In this document: positions 46,227-55,953 of the stretch, piece by piece
Numbering within the stretch: the stretch's first letter is position 1
How the letters are laid out: every line of letters starts with the position of its first letter
NCBI RefSeq assembly: GCF_024055715.1
Contig: NZ_JAMXMV010000017.1
Span: forward strand, 116,415-180,414
Source: Actinoallomurus soli
GTDB lineage: Bacteria; Actinomycetota; Actinomycetes; Streptosporangiales; Streptosporangiaceae
DNA length: 64,000 nt
Direction: 5' to 3'
The notes under the pieces: generated by a model
What the model saw: the letters and a program-made list of their open reading frames with translations, nothing else
Databases searched by the model: none
Told to the model about the DNA's origin: nothing
Program-made: the position numbers and the translations under genes

Positions 46227-47690
46227 TCAGGTGGTTCCGGCGGCCGCGCGGGGCCCGGCGGGGAGGCGGGCGGCGCGGAGCGCGGCGCGGCGGATCTTCC
46301 CGGCGTCGTCGCGCAGCGGCTCGGTGACGAACTCGAACGTCCGGGGGAGCTTGTACGCCGCGAGTCGCTCGCGCAGGTGGGCGAGCAGCGCCGCCTCGTC
46401 GACGTCCGTGTCGGCCTGGACGATGGCGTGCGGCACCGATCCGAGGTCCTCGTCGGGCAGCCCGACGACGGCGGCCGAGCGTACGGCCGGGTGCTCTTCG
46501 AGGACACCCTCGATCTCGGCCGGGTACACGTTGGACCCGCCGACGAGGATCATGTCGGTGTCGCGGTCGGTGAGGTAGAGATAGCCGTCGGCGTCGATGT
46601 AGCCGAGGTCGCCCAGGCACTCCCAGCGGCCGTCGGAGCGGGCCGTGGCGCCGATGTAGGTGTAGGTCGGCCCGGCGTCCGGGCGCATCCAGACCTGGCC
46701 GACCCGTCCCGGCCCGAGGGGCCGGCCGAGCTCGTCACGGACCTCGATGTCGCCGGTCAGCGGGCGGCCGACCGAGCCCCGGTGGGCGAGCCACTCGGTG
46801 CCGCTGATGCGGGTGACGGCCTGCGCCTCGGTCCCGGCGTACAGCTCCCAGATCCGTTCCGGGCCGAGCCAGTCGATCCACGCCTGCTTGAGCCACGGCG
46901 CGATCGGCGCGCCGAGGTGGAACAGCACGCGCAGCGCCGACAGGTCCGCGGCCGTGCGGTCGGCCTCCGGCAGCCGCCAGATCCGGTGCATCATCGTCGG
47001 CACGGCGTACATCCAGTCGACGCGGTGCCGCTCGGCGAGCCGGAGCGCCTCCGCCGCGTCGAAGCGCTCCATCAGGACCACGTGCTTGCCGAACAGCAGG
47101 GCCGCGGTGAGGGACATGAACGGGCCGTTGTGCGTCAGCGGCGCGGTCACCAGCGCCGCACCGCCCTCCGGCATCTGCGCCCCGAGGCCGAACAGGCCCG
47201 CGCGCTCGGCGATCCCGGGCTCCACGGTGGCGATCAGCTTGGGACGTCCGGTGCTGCCACCGGAGGCGAGGATCTTCCAGGGCTGCGGGACGATGCCCGG
47301 TGGCGCCGACTCCGGCTGGCCGGCCCCCGCAGACGGGGAAAGAGTGCCGGGGCCGCTCGCGGCGATCACGACCACGGGCCGGGCCAGCTCGACCACCGGC
47401 TCGCGTTCGGCGGCCGGCAGGCGGTCGGAGACCGGTACCGGGGTGCCGCCGGCCTTCCAGGCGGCCAGCAGCGCGACGACGAAGTCGACGCCGTTCGGCA
47501 GGACGATCGCGACGCGGTCGCCGACGCGGACGCCGTGGTCGCGCAGCTCCCACGCGAGGCGGTTCGCGCGCTCGTCCAGCTCGCGCCGGGACAGGGTGAC
47601 CCCGCCGCAGGTCAGTGCCGGCGTCTCGGGTTCCGCCGCCGCGAGGCGTGTCAGTGCGACGCCGAGCGGGGTTCCGGTGCCTGCGGACAT
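46227..47690 (-). CDS. Acyl-CoA synthetase (AMP-binding)
   Basis: A 487-residue adenylate-forming ligase. The P-loop motif A3 is ILASGGSTGRPKLI, A5-like region ELYAGTEAQAVT, A8 YLTDRDTDMILVGGSNVYPAEIE and the catalytic Lys in DDAGKIRRAAL. It resembles bile-acid/fatty-acyl CoA ligases. A start ATG with AAGGAAGAG. TetR and its operator sit directly upstream, suggesting substrate-inducible carboxylic-acid activation. Confidence 0.85.
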   Translation of the reverse strand: MSAGTGTPLGVALTRLAAAEPETPALTCGGVTLSRRELDERANRLAWELRDHGVRVGDRVAIVLPNGVDFVVALLAAWKAGGTPVPVSDRLPAAEREPVVELARPVVVIAASGPGTLSPSAGAGQPESAPPGIVPQPWKILASGGSTGRPKLIATVEPGIAERAGLFGLGAQMPEGGAALVTAPLTHNGPFMSLTAALLFGKHVVLMERFDAAEALRLAERHRVDWMYAVPTMMHRIWRLPEADRTAADLSALRVLFHLGAPIAPWLKQAWIDWLGPERIWELYAGTEAQAVTRISGTEWLAHRGSVGRPLTGDIEVRDELGRPLGPGRVGQVWMRPDAGPTYTYIGATARSDGRWECLGDLGYIDADGYLYLTDRDTDMILVGGSNVYPAEIEGVLEEHPAVRSAAVVGLPDEDLGSVPHAIVQADTDVDEAALLAHLRERLAAYKLPRTFEFVTEPLRDDAGKIRRAALRAARLPAGPRAAAGTT

Positions 47691-47774
47691 GTGGCTTCTC
47701 TTCCTTCGCGGCTCTGCTGCGGCTCATCCGCGGCGGGCGGCCGGCCGCGGTCCGTACGTCGATGGGGTCGATAA

Positions 47775-47789
47775 GTTACTTCACGTAAC
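47775..47789. promoter_or_regulatory. TetR-type operator GTTAC-N5-GTAAC
   Basis: A perfect 5-bp inverted repeat (GTTACTTCACGTAAC) in an AT-rich patch 85 bp before the ligase ATG, between tetR and the ligase gene. It is the most obvious dyad in the gap. Confidence 0.55.
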
Positions 47790-47813
47790 ATAGGGTTCCT
47801 CCGCACCGCCGTG

Positions 47814-48488
47814 TCAAGCGGTTCCGGCATCGTCACCGCGTGTGCCGGGCGGCCCGCCCGTCATCCAGCCGGCGTCCCCGAACCCGCTCCAGAGAAGGTC
47901 CGTCAGCTGGGCGACGAGCTCCTCCCGGCCGACGTGGCGCCGGTCGAGCCACAGGTCCGCGCTGCTGCGCACCAGCCCGACCATGGCATGTCCCCAGGTC
48001 AGCAGCAGTGCCTGCCGCTCGGGGCTCTTGTCCTCGTTCACCGACGCCATGAAGCCCGCCAGGTCGTCCCCGATCATGCGCAGGAAGGCGTCGAGCGCGT
48101 CGCCGAGGGCCGGAGCGCCCTCCGCGCTGCCCCGCGTCAGGAACCGGTAGGTCTGCGGGGCCTCGTCGATCCGCCGCAGGATGACGTCGATGGCGGCGTG
48201 GGTGCGTTCGCGTGGATCGGCGTGGGCGGCCAGCGCCGCGCGCCAGTCGGCCAGCAACGCGACGGCGAACCGCTCGCCGACCGCGCGGGCCAGGCCGTTC
48301 TTGTCGCCGAAGTGACGGTAGACGATCGGTTTGGAGACACCGGCCTCGGCGGCGACGGCGTCCATGGAGACCTGGGGACCGTCCCGCGCGATGACCCGCT
48401 CCGCCGCGGCGAGCAACTGGTCGCGCCGCTGGGCCCGGGGCAGGCGCTTGGTGGCGGGCGGGTCGCCGCCGACGGCCGCCGGATCCAC
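47814..48488 (-). CDS. TetR-family transcriptional regulator
   Basis: A 224-residue repressor. The helix-turn-helix is VSMDAVAAEAGVSKPIVYRHFGDKNGL (in part); the C-terminal ligand domain is helical. GTG 48488 is chosen because GGGGGTGA lies 4-6 nt upstream and the N-terminus fits the family. Same strand and 123 bp upstream of the ligase, with a dyad between them, so it most likely represses that gene. Confidence 0.85.
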   Translation of the reverse strand: MDPAAVGGDPPATKRLPRAQRRDQLLAAAERVIARDGPQVSMDAVAAEAGVSKPIVYRHFGDKNGLARAVGERFAVALLADWRAALAAHADPRERTHAAIDVILRRIDEAPQTYRFLTRGSAEGAPALGDALDAFLRMIGDDLAGFMASVNEDKSPERQALLLTWGHAMVGLVRSSADLWLDRRHVGREELVAQLTDLLWSGFGDAGWMTGGPPGTRGDDAGTA

Positions 48489-48536
48489 CGCGTCACCCCC
48501 ATTCCGGTAGGGGCCCAAGCGTACGCGGACGCGGGA

Positions 48537-48576
48537 CCGCGGTGCCCGCGCGAGCACCCCCGGGCGGGCACCGCGG
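48537..48576. terminator. Large hairpin upstream of tetR
   Basis: Perfect 13-bp stem CCGCGGTGCCCGC/GCGGGCACCGCGG with a 14-nt loop. It lies 48 bp upstream of the TetR start and may be a second terminator for the gene at 48649. Confidence 0.5.
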
Positions 48577-48607
48577 CGCCCGCCCGGGCGCTCCCTCGGC
48601 GTGACCA

Positions 48608-48634
48608 GGCGGCCGGAGCCGTGCTCCGGCCGCC
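48608..48634 (-). terminator. Strong hairpin downstream of the 88-residue gene
   Basis: Perfect 12-bp stem GGCGGCCGGAGC/GCTCCGGCCGCC with a CGT loop, 14 bp after the stop of the gene at 48649 on the minus strand. Confidence 0.7.
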
Positions 48635-48648
48635 CGGTCCGTCCCGCC

Positions 48649-48915
48649 TCAGGGTCGGCCGGCGGCCTCCCAGACCGCGGCCAGCTGCCACGTGCCGTGG
48701 TCGCGGCGCAGCTCGTACGTCGCCGGGGTCTGGCTCCCGGCCGCGCGGGCCCGGACCTGCCACAGCTGGGTGTCGACGTCATCGCGGGGCCGCTGGAGCC
48801 CGAGCATCTTGACGAAGGTGATCACTTCGTAGCCGCAACCGTCCCAGGTGAAGCGGGCGGGGCGATCGGCGAGGACCTCTACCTGGACCGGTTCGTCGTA
48901 CACACGCCGTCTCAT
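48649..48915 (-). CDS. Small hypothetical protein (DUF6504-like)
   Basis: An 88-residue protein, MRRRVYDEPVQVEVLADRPARF..., with a conserved-looking W/R core (FTWDGCGYEV, QLWQVRARA, YELRRDHGTWQLAAVWEA). It resembles the small DUF6504 proteins often found near actinobacterial DNA-repair genes, but no such neighbour is present. ATG 48915. Terminator hairpins follow. Confidence 0.6.
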   Translation of the reverse strand: MRRRVYDEPVQVEVLADRPARFTWDGCGYEVITFVKMLGLQRPRDDVDTQLWQVRARAAGSQTPATYELRRDHGTWQLAAVWEAAGRP

Positions 48916-49013
48916 ACTCGCATTCTATTCGAACTGGTGTTCGAAAACGAGCATCCGGCCGCATTCTCGTACGTCCCCGGCGCATCCGGCTCGTTCGGCC
49001 CGTTCGGCCTGGA

Positions 49014-50903
49014 TCAGGCGCTGATCAGCGCGCGGGCCTTCGCGGCCCGCACCGCCGCCGTGAGCGTCTCGATGTCGTACGCGCCGTGGTGCCGGCGGCC
49101 GTTGATGAAGAACGTCGGCGTGCCGGAGACGCCGCTGAGGTCGGCCGACTGGACGTCCTCGGCGACCCGGGAGGCGCCGGTCTGCTCGCGCAGGTCCCGG
49201 CGGAATCGCGCGACGTCCAGCCCGAGCTCTTCGGCGTACCGGATGAGGTCACCGAGCCGCAGGTCGCCCTGGTGGTCCATCAGCGTGTCGTGCATCTCCC
49301 AGAACGCCCCCTGCGCGGCCGCGGCCTCACTCGCCTCGGCGGCGAACTGCGCGTTCGGGTGCACGTCCTGCAGCGGGAGGTGCCGCCAGACGTACCGCAC
49401 GTCGCCGTACCCGGCCAGCAGTTCGCGGACGACCGGCTCGGCCTGGCCGCAGTACGGGCACTCGAAGTCGCCGTACTCGACCAGCGTCACCAGCGCGTCC
49501 CGCTCGGGGCCGCGGATGTGGTCGCGGTCCGGGTCGACCGGCACCGCGAGGTCGACGATGCCCTCGGCCGTGCCCATCAGCGCCCGCAGCCGGAGCTGTG
49601 TGGGGAGCATGGCGGTCAGGCGGAACAGCACCCAGGTCAGGACCGACGCGACCAGCGCGGACGCGAGAATGCCGAGCTTCGCCTCCTCCAGCGGCGGACC
49701 GCTGAAGGCGAGCGTCGCGATCAGCAGCGACACGGTGAAGCCGATCCCCGCGATCGTCCCGCCGCCGAGCACGGCGGCCCAGCCGACGGGCGGCCGGACG
49801 CCGCCCCGGCTCAGCCGGGTGAGCAGCCACGTCGACGCGGTGATCCCGAGCGGCTTACCGACCACGTACGCGATGAGGATGCCGAGGGTGATCGGGGAGG
49901 TGAACGCACGGGACAGCAGGCCGCCGCTGATCGTGATGCCCGCGTTGGCCAGGGCGAACAGGGGAACGATCAGGTAACTCGTCCAGGGATGGAACAGCAG
50001 TTGCAGGCGCTCGTTCGGAGAGATGGCCGAGGCCAGCCCGCTGGTCGCGGTCCGCGCCAGTTCGGCGGTCGGCTGCTCGCGGAACGACCGGAACAGGTCG
50101 CTGGCGCGCTCCAGGTCCGTGCGGGCGGCCGGCGACGCGTACGTGATCAGCCCCATCGCCAGGCCCACGACGACGGGCTCGACACCGGACTTGAGCATCG
50201 CGACCCACCCCGCCGCGCCCAGCAGCAGGAAGACGATCCCGTACCGCACGCCCGTCGCGCGGACGAGCAGGATCGCGGCGAAGATGACGAGCGCCGCCAG
50301 AAGTGCGGACAACCTGACGGCCTCGCTGTAGAACACGCCGATGACCGCCAGGGCGACGAAATCGTCGACGACCGTGACCGTGAGCAGGAAGGCGTGCATC
50401 CGTGCGGGGAGCTTGGCGGCGGCCAGGCTGAGCATCCCCAGCGCGAACGCCGTGTCGGTCGACATCGCGACGCCCCAGCCGTGCGCCGCCGGGCCGCCGC
50501 CGTTCGCCGCCAGGTAGATGGCGATCGGGACGATCATGCCGCCGACGCCCGCGACCAGCGGCAGCACCAGACGCCGGCGGTCGCGCAACTCGCCCATGTC
50601 GAACTCCCGGCGGGCCTCCAGGCCGACGACGAAGAAGAAGAACGTCATCAGGCCGCTGTTCACCCAGGTCCGCAGGTCCAGCGACAACCCCGAGCCGCCG
50701 ACGCGGATGGACAGCGCCGCGTGCCAGAGGCGTTCGTACGATGACGGGTCGACGTTCGCCCACACCAGCGCGACGATCGTCGCGGCCAGCAGCACCATCG
50801 CGCTGCCGGTCTCGGTCCGCAGGAACTCTCGCAGCGGGGTCTTCAGGTTCCACACCCACGCGGTCCGGCCGGAGTACGGGGCCATCTCCCGAGATTCGGT
50901 CAT
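49014..50903 (-). CDS. nhaA: NhaA-type Na+/H+ antiporter fused to a DsbA-like thioredoxin domain
   Basis: A 629-residue protein. The N-terminal NhaA part (about 1-430) has the TM4-5 Asp pair [11 protein letters not shown] and unwound-helix region [12 protein letters not shown]. It is followed by a soluble DsbA-like domain (about 445-629) with the redox motif [10 protein letters not shown] and cis-Pro loop [11 protein letters not shown]. Such fusions are known in actinobacteria. The thioredoxin part would lie on one side of the membrane next to the transporter; the purpose is unknown. ATG 50903 is preferred over the longer frame to 50975. Confidence 0.9.
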   Translation of the reverse strand: MTESREMAPYSGRTAWVWNLKTPLREFLRTETGSAMVLLAATIVALVWANVDPSSYERLWHAALSIRVGGSGLSLDLRTWVNSGLMTFFFFVVGLEARREFDMGELRDRRRLVLPLVAGVGGMIVPIAIYLAANGGGPAAHGWGVAMSTDTAFALGMLSLAAAKLPARMHAFLLTVTVVDDFVALAVIGVFYSEAVRLSALLAALVIFAAILLVRATGVRYGIVFLLLGAAGWVAMLKSGVEPVVVGLAMGLITYASPAARTDLERASDLFRSFREQPTAELARTATSGLASAISPNERLQLLFHPWTSYLIVPLFALANAGITISGGLLSRAFTSPITLGILIAYVVGKPLGITASTWLLTRLSRGGVRPPVGWAAVLGGGTIAGIGFTVSLLIATLAFSGPPLEEAKLGILASALVASVLTWVLFRLTAMLPTQLRLRALMGTAEGIVDLAVPVDPDRDHIRGPERDALVTLVEYGDFECPYCGQAEPVVRELLAGYGDVRYVWRHLPLQDVHPNAQFAAEASEAAAAQGAFWEMHDTLMDHQGDLRLGDLIRYAEELGLDVARFRRDLREQTGASRVAEDVQSADLSGVSGTPTFFINGRRHHGAYDIETLTAAVRAAKARALISA

Positions 50904-51128
50904 ACACGAATTCTCACGCAGGTGAGGGGCAGGTCGGGCAGGCGCCGACCGGGTCGTCCGGGGCCCGGAGATCATCTCCTGCCCTGGTGGTGCCTCAGAG
51001 GCCGGGAAGCGGCGGTTCTCGAGGTGAGCCCCAGTCGGGGTTTCCTGGGGCGCAACCTTTACGTCTTTTAGGCCGGACGGGGTGCTTTGTGAGCTTCGTC
51101 TAGCTAGGCGGAGAACTCCGGAACGGTT
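50904..51128. other. 225-bp gap with one hairpin
   Basis: No gene is seen. A 7-bp stem GCCCCAG/CTGGGGC (51028-51051) could terminate the transcript of the PEIWMP gene. Confidence 0.35.
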
Positions 51129-51356
51129 CTACGGCATCCAGATCTCCGGGGACGCCGACGGCATCCAGATTTCCGGAGCCGCCTGGACGTGGTTCGCCCT
51201 AGGATGCGCCTGCCGGTCCCGGGCGTGTCCCAAGCCGGCGCCGAGTGCGATGACCGCCACGCCGGTGGCCGCGATCACACCCGCGGCTGCGCCTGCCAGG
51301 GCTTTCTTGTTGATGGGCGTGCTGCGGTCGGTGTTGCTGTTGGGGGTGGGTTGCAC
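51129..51356 (-). CDS. Small membrane/secreted protein with duplicated C-terminal PEIWMP
   Basis: 75 residues from GTG 51356. A polar N-terminus rich in Thr/Asn (MQPTPNSNTDRSTPINKK) is followed by a hydrophobic helix (ALAGAAAGVIAATGVAVIAL), a basic stretch (HARDRQAHPRANH) and the tail APEIWMPSASPEIWMP ending at the stop. The tail repeats PEIWMP at the exact C-terminus, with the DNA repeat GGCATCCAGAT(C/T)TCCGG. The ribosome site is weak (no clean AGGAGG), so the start is uncertain. No RiPP enzyme is nearby. A signal-anchor with a processed or displayed C-terminal peptide is one reading. Confidence 0.5.
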   Translation of the reverse strand: MQPTPNSNTDRSTPINKKALAGAAAGVIAATGVAVIALGAGLGHARDRQAHPRANHVQAAPEIWMPSASPEIWMP

Positions 51357-51413
51357 GGAGTGAAGGTTACGCGAGAGATCGCCGCGATACCACTGACTTA
51401 AGGAGATTCGTGC

Positions 51414-52559
51414 ATGGCCGGCCTCACTCGGGAGAAGCGGACCGCCGACGATCGACTGCCGGACAGGGTGATGGTGGGCCTGCTGGCCAAGACGTTCCCG
51501 CCGACGCTGGTCGACGCCGTTGTGAAGGAGGCCGGCGTAGGTGAGCAGCGCACCCGCGTGCTCCCCGCCGGGCTCACCGTCTACTTCACGCTGGCCCTGT
51601 GGGTCTGGGCGAGGGCCGGATACGACGCCGTGCTGGGCAGGCTCCTCGACGGCCTGGCCTGGATCCGCGCCGATTGGGGCGGCAAGACGGTCCCGACCAC
51701 GGGGGCGATCGCCAAGGCCCGGGCCCGGCTGGGCTGGCAGGTGATGGAGGCTCTGTTCGGCGAGGTCGCGGGCCCGGTCGGCGACCAGGGGACTCCGGGG
51801 GCGTTCTGGCGGGACCGGCGGGTCTGCTCGGTGGACGGACTGGCGGTGGACGTCCCGGACACGACCGCCAACGACGAGGCGTTCTGCCGGCCGGACCCGC
51901 GGAGGCCTCCCCAGGTCCGAGTGATCGCCCTCGCCGAATGCGCGACCGGTGCCGTCATCGACGCGGTGGTGGAGGGCGACCGGTCGGCTGCGCACAGACG
52001 GGCGGTCCAACTCGCCGATTCGGTGGACGAGAACACGCTTCTCCTGGCGGGGCGGAGCTTCGCGGGGGCGGAGGTGTGGAGCTCGCTGACCGAGCGCGGG
52101 CTGTGGCTGGTGTGGCGGACGGACTCGGCCGCGGGCCCGCCCGTGGAGGTCCTCGACGACGGCACCTACCTGGCCGACCTGTGGACCGGTCCAACGATGG
52201 CGGGGACGCCCGTACGCGTAAGGGTCGTCGAGTACACCGTCGAGGGCGAGGAAGGGGAGGATCCGGAGTCGTTCACGCTGATCACCTCGTTGACCGACCC
52301 GGACAAGGCGCCGGCGATCGAGCTCGCCCAGTTGTACGCCCGCAGGTGGCGGATACGCGAGTCCATCTCCGTCATCAAGGACAAGCGCGCGGGAGAGCCG
52401 GATCTGCGTTCGAAGTCGCCCGAAGTGGTCTATCAGGAGACCTGGGCGTTGCTCTGCGTCTACCAGGCGATACGCGATCTGGTCTGGGCGGCCGTCACCG
52501 GCGTGGGCCTGGACGCCAGCCGGATCAGCCTCAAACCGTGGCGCGGGGGTAGCTGCTAA
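51414..52559 (+). pseudogene. Decayed IS4-family transposase
   Basis: A 381-codon frame with IS4-type N-terminal domain (VMVGLLAKTFPPTLVDAVVKE) and DDE fold. The first Asp is present (SVDGLAVDVPDT). The second, normally in a LLADRGF motif, reads LLLAGRSF (Asp to Gly). The YREK region is YARRWRIRESISVIK, with the Glu shifted by one. The C-terminus ends WRGGSC about 50 residues early. Terminal inverted repeats were not identified. Likely inactive, with possible co-option. ATG 51414 follows AAGGAG. Confidence 0.65.
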
Positions 52560-52791
52560 GGAAGTGGCTTGCGCCCCTGGATGGTGGAGTTATTGCATCC
52601 CGCTGGTAGGAATGAATAACGCTGGGGTGAAACATTCTTCACGAGTATGCATTTCCAGCCTGTGGGGAAGAAAGCCGATACCTTGACGTCTTGGCCAGAT
52701 CCGTCGCACATTTGGCCCCATGTGAGCGTGCCGCAGGCTTTTCCGCGAGTTGTGGGACAAGCGGTCTGCGGTGAGCGGAGGTCCACGGCGG
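52560..52791 (+). other. 232-bp gap upstream of the SARP gene
   Basis: AT-richer DNA (GAATGAATAACGCTGGGGTG near 52607) without a supported gene. It probably contains the SARP promoter and remains of the transposon's right side. Confidence 0.3.
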
Positions 52792-55700
52792 ATGGAGACG
52801 GACCGAAATTCCGGTGACGTCGCGTTTCATCTGTTCGGTCCCATCGAACTATTGATCGATGGGCGTTCGCACGATCTCGGTTCGCCGATGGAGCGATGCG
52901 TCCTCGCCCTCTTGTTGATGCAATGCGGCCGGCCGATGTCCTGCGACGTCCTCACGGCCCGGCTCTGGGGGGATGATCCTCCCGGCAAGGCGCGGAGCAA
53001 TCTGTCCAGTTATATCTCCCGGACGCGCGGGCGCCTCCGTGCTGCCGGCAGTGACGCGCAGATCACGTCGAACGCTCAGACCTACACGCTCACGACCGAT
53101 CCCGACTCCGTCGACCTGCACCGATTCCGCCGGCTGGGGCGCCAGGCCGACGCGATCGCCGACAGCGGCGACGCGACGGCGGCGGTAGGCCTGCTCCTGC
53201 AGGCGGATGAGCTCTGGCGCGGTGAGCCGCTGGCCGGTCTGCCGGGCGAGTGGACACCGGCCATGCGCCGAAGCCTTGAGGAGGAACGCCGCCGCGCCCG
53301 GCTGAAACGCATCGAGCTCGAATTGAGTCTGGGCCGCCACATCGAGATCATCGGTGAACTGCACCGCCTGGTCGCCAGGTATCCCCTGGACGAACGGTTC
53401 GCCGCCCAGCTAATGCTCGCCCTCTACCGAAGCGACCGCCAGGCCGACGCGCTGGCCGTCTATCGCGGGATCCAGCGGCGGCTGATGGAGACTCAGGGCG
53501 CGGACCCCGGAGCCACGCTACAGAGACTGCAACACCAGATCCTCGCCCGCGACGGCGAATTGGCCATCACACCACGGCACCGGAGCCCCGGCCATGGCCC
53601 GCAGCCCAAGACGTTACCGCCGCGCACGGTCCACTTCACCGGACGGACCCGCGAACTGCGCGCCCTCACCGGTACGGATCAGCGCAGAACGGGAATTCAG
53701 GCGGTGGTCGTCGAAGGCATGCCCGGAGTGGGTAAGACCACCCTCGCGGTTCACGCGGCGCACATCCTCGCCGATCGTTATCCCGACGCCCAGTTGCTGC
53801 TGCCGTTGCACGCCCACGATCCCCACCATCCCCATCTCGCTCCTGCCGGCGCCCTAGCGGAACTGCTCACCATGCTCGGCGTTCCGGCCGGTAGCGTTCC
53901 TCCGACGCCGGCGCGGCGCGCCGCCATGTGGCAGGCCGAGATGGCAGGGCGGCGGGCGATCATCGTGCTCGATGACGCCGCGGACGGAGATCAGGTCAGG
54001 CCCCTCATTCCCGCCGCGCGGGACTGTTTCACCATCATCACCGCCAGGAACAGGCTCAAGAACCTCGACGGCCTGCGGCAGATCTCCCTGGAGACACTGT
54101 CGCCGGACGAATCCCTGGTGCTGTTCAACCGCCTGGCCGACGCCGGCGACGCCGTCGACGAGGAGACCGCCACCCGGATCGTGAACCTGTGCGGCCACCT
54201 GCCCCTGGCGATTCATCTGGTCGCGAGCCAGATCGGGAGCGGGGCCGGATCACGGCCGCCGGAGGTCGTCGATGATCTCCAGACCGCCGGATCGACCATC
54301 CTCGATGTCGGCGTCGGCGGCGACGCCGTCCAGGCCGCCTTCGAATCGTCCTACCAGAGGCTCTCGCCGGACCAACGGCGGGTCTTCCGCCGGCTCGGAA
54401 TCGATCCCTGTATCGACATCACGACGCATGCCGCAGCCGCCCTGTGCGGTACGACGCCATCGGACGTCGCGCCCGTCATCGACGGCCTCGTCGAATCCCA
54501 CCTCCTCAACCGGGGGCCGGAAGGGCGGCTCTCCTTCCACGACCTCATCCGGGGGTACGCCTGCGATCGGGCCGAACGCGAAGACTCCTCACAAGAGCGG
54601 CGCAGGGCGCTGGGCCGGCTTCTGGACTATTACCTGCGCAGCGCGCAGCGCGCCGATCGGCTGCTCCATCCGCATCGTCGAAGAACCGCGACGGCGTCGT
54701 CCCGCCCGGCGGAGGACGTTCCCGTCGTGAACACCCGGGAAGACGCGCACGCGTGGATGGAGGCGGAGTGGCGTAACAGCCTCCGCGTGATCGAATACGC
54801 GATCGACCACGAATGGAAGACCCAGGGCGTCCGTCTCGCGCACGCGATGGCGGCGTTCCTGGACACCGCCGGGAAGTGGGGGCAGGCGGCGACGATCCAC
54901 GAACGCGCGCTCCGGGCCGCCCGGGAACTCGGGGACGCTCGTCACCTCGCCCAGGCGTCGGCCGAACTCAGCCTCGACCGGCTCCGTACCGGGCGTCTCC
55001 GCGATGCGCTGGACCACGCCCAACGCGCCCTCGACGCCTACCGCGAGCTTCGGGATCCCCAAGCCGAGGCCGAATCACTCGACCACATCGGTGTCATCCA
55101 CTGGTCCTCCGGAAGGAACCGAGAGGCCCTGGCCTACGGGCAGGAGGCGCTCGCCCTCTACCGGAGGATCGGCGACGACCGGGGCCAGGCGGACAGCCTG
55201 GCGCACTGCGGCATCGCCCGCTGGCACTTGGGCCGCTGCGAAGACGCGATGGACTGCCTGCGCCGGGCGCTCGCCCTGTACCGGCGGGTCGGGGACCGCC
55301 GCGGCGAGGCGAAGACGCTGAACAACATGGGAGAAGCGCTGCGGCAGCGCGGGTTCCACCGGGAGGCGACCAGTCTCTACCAGGAGTCGCTGGCCATCTT
55401 CAGCCAGATCTCGGGCCGGCAGAACAGCGCGATACTGAAGAACAACCTCGCCAACGTCCTGCAGTACAAGGGGAGATACCGGCCGGCCATCGACGCCTAC
55501 CGCGAAGCACTCGTCGTGTTCCGTGAGACGGGGGACCGTAAGAACATCGCCGACGTCCTGAACAACATCGGAACCACCTACCAGATGATGGACCGCTACG
55601 ACGAGGCGCTGATCCATCACAAGAAGGCCAGGGCCATCGCCGAGGCGATCGCCGACTCGTTCGAACGCACGTGGGCGATCCGGGGGATGGGCGACGCCTA

Positions 55701-55953
55701 TCGGGGCATCGGCCGCTATCAGGACGCCCTCGACTGCTATCGGGAGGCCCTGGCGACGGCGCGCGAGATGGGCGATCTCTACCAAGAGGCACGGATCCAT
55801 GACGGCGTCGCCACCGTGACGCTGCACCTGCACGGCAGCCAGGCGGCGAAGATCCGCTGGCGGCAGGCGCTCGATCTCTTCCAGGCGCTGGCCGTTCCCG
55901 AGGCGCGCTCGCTGGCGCTGCGCCTCACGGCCCTGGACGGCGTGGCCTCCTGA
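52792..55953 (+). CDS. AfsR-type SARP regulator with NB-ARC and TPR domains
   Basis: A 1053-residue STAND regulator. The OmpR-like winged helix lies at about 10-90 (FHLFGPIELLIDGRSHDLGS; ARLWGDDPPGKARSNLSSY), the bacterial transcriptional activator (BTAD) domain at about 95-250, the NB-ARC ATPase at about 285-560 with P-loop VVEGMPGVGKTTLA (about 306-320) and Walker B AIIVLDDA, a linker with winged helix, and TPR repeats at about 660-1040 (AESLDHIGVIHWSSGRNREA, ADVLNNIGTTYQMMDRYDEA). ATG 52792 has GGAGG about 10 nt upstream; upstream starts exist. SARPs activate secondary metabolism, but no biosynthetic cluster is adjacent here. Confidence 0.9.
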   Translation: METDRNSGDVAFHLFGPIELLIDGRSHDLGSPMERCVLALLLMQCGRPMSCDVLTARLWGDDPPGKARSNLSSYISRTRGRLRAAGSDAQITSNAQTYTLTTDPDSVDLHRFRRLGRQADAIADSGDATAAVGLLLQADELWRGEPLAGLPGEWTPAMRRSLEEERRRARLKRIELELSLGRHIEIIGELHRLVARYPLDERFAAQLMLALYRSDRQADALAVYRGIQRRLMETQGADPGATLQRLQHQILARDGELAITPRHRSPGHGPQPKTLPPRTVHFTGRTRELRALTGTDQRRTGIQAVVVEGMPGVGKTTLAVHAAHILADRYPDAQLLLPLHAHDPHHPHLAPAGALAELLTMLGVPAGSVPPTPARRAAMWQAEMAGRRAIIVLDDAADGDQVRPLIPAARDCFTIITARNRLKNLDGLRQISLETLSPDESLVLFNRLADAGDAVDEETATRIVNLCGHLPLAIHLVASQIGSGAGSRPPEVVDDLQTAGSTILDVGVGGDAVQAAFESSYQRLSPDQRRVFRRLGIDPCIDITTHAAAALCGTTPSDVAPVIDGLVESHLLNRGPEGRLSFHDLIRGYACDRAEREDSSQERRRALGRLLDYYLRSAQRADRLLHPHRRRTATASSRPAEDVPVVNTREDAHAWMEAEWRNSLRVIEYAIDHEWKTQGVRLAHAMAAFLDTAGKWGQAATIHERALRAARELGDARHLAQASAELSLDRLRTGRLRDALDHAQRALDAYRELRDPQAEAESLDHIGVIHWSSGRNREALAYGQEALALYRRIGDDRGQADSLAHCGIARWHLGRCEDAMDCLRRALALYRRVGDRRGEAKTLNNMGEALRQRGFHREATSLYQESLAIFSQISGRQNSAILKNNLANVLQYKGRYRPAIDAYREALVVFRETGDRKNIADVLNNIGTTYQMMDRYDEALIHHKKARAIAEAIADSFERTWAIRGMGDAYRGIGRYQDALDCYREALATAREMGDLYQEARIHDGVATVTLHLHGSQAAKIRWRQALDLFQALAVPEARSLALRLTALDGVAS

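Noticed and set aside
51129..51356. Assigning the PEIWMP peptide to a known RiPP class
   Set aside because: No cyclase, dehydratase, radical SAM or leader peptidase gene is nearby and no class core motif is seen.
52792..55953. Secondary-metabolite cluster next to the SARP gene
   Set aside because: No PKS, NRPS or terpene genes lie within the window.
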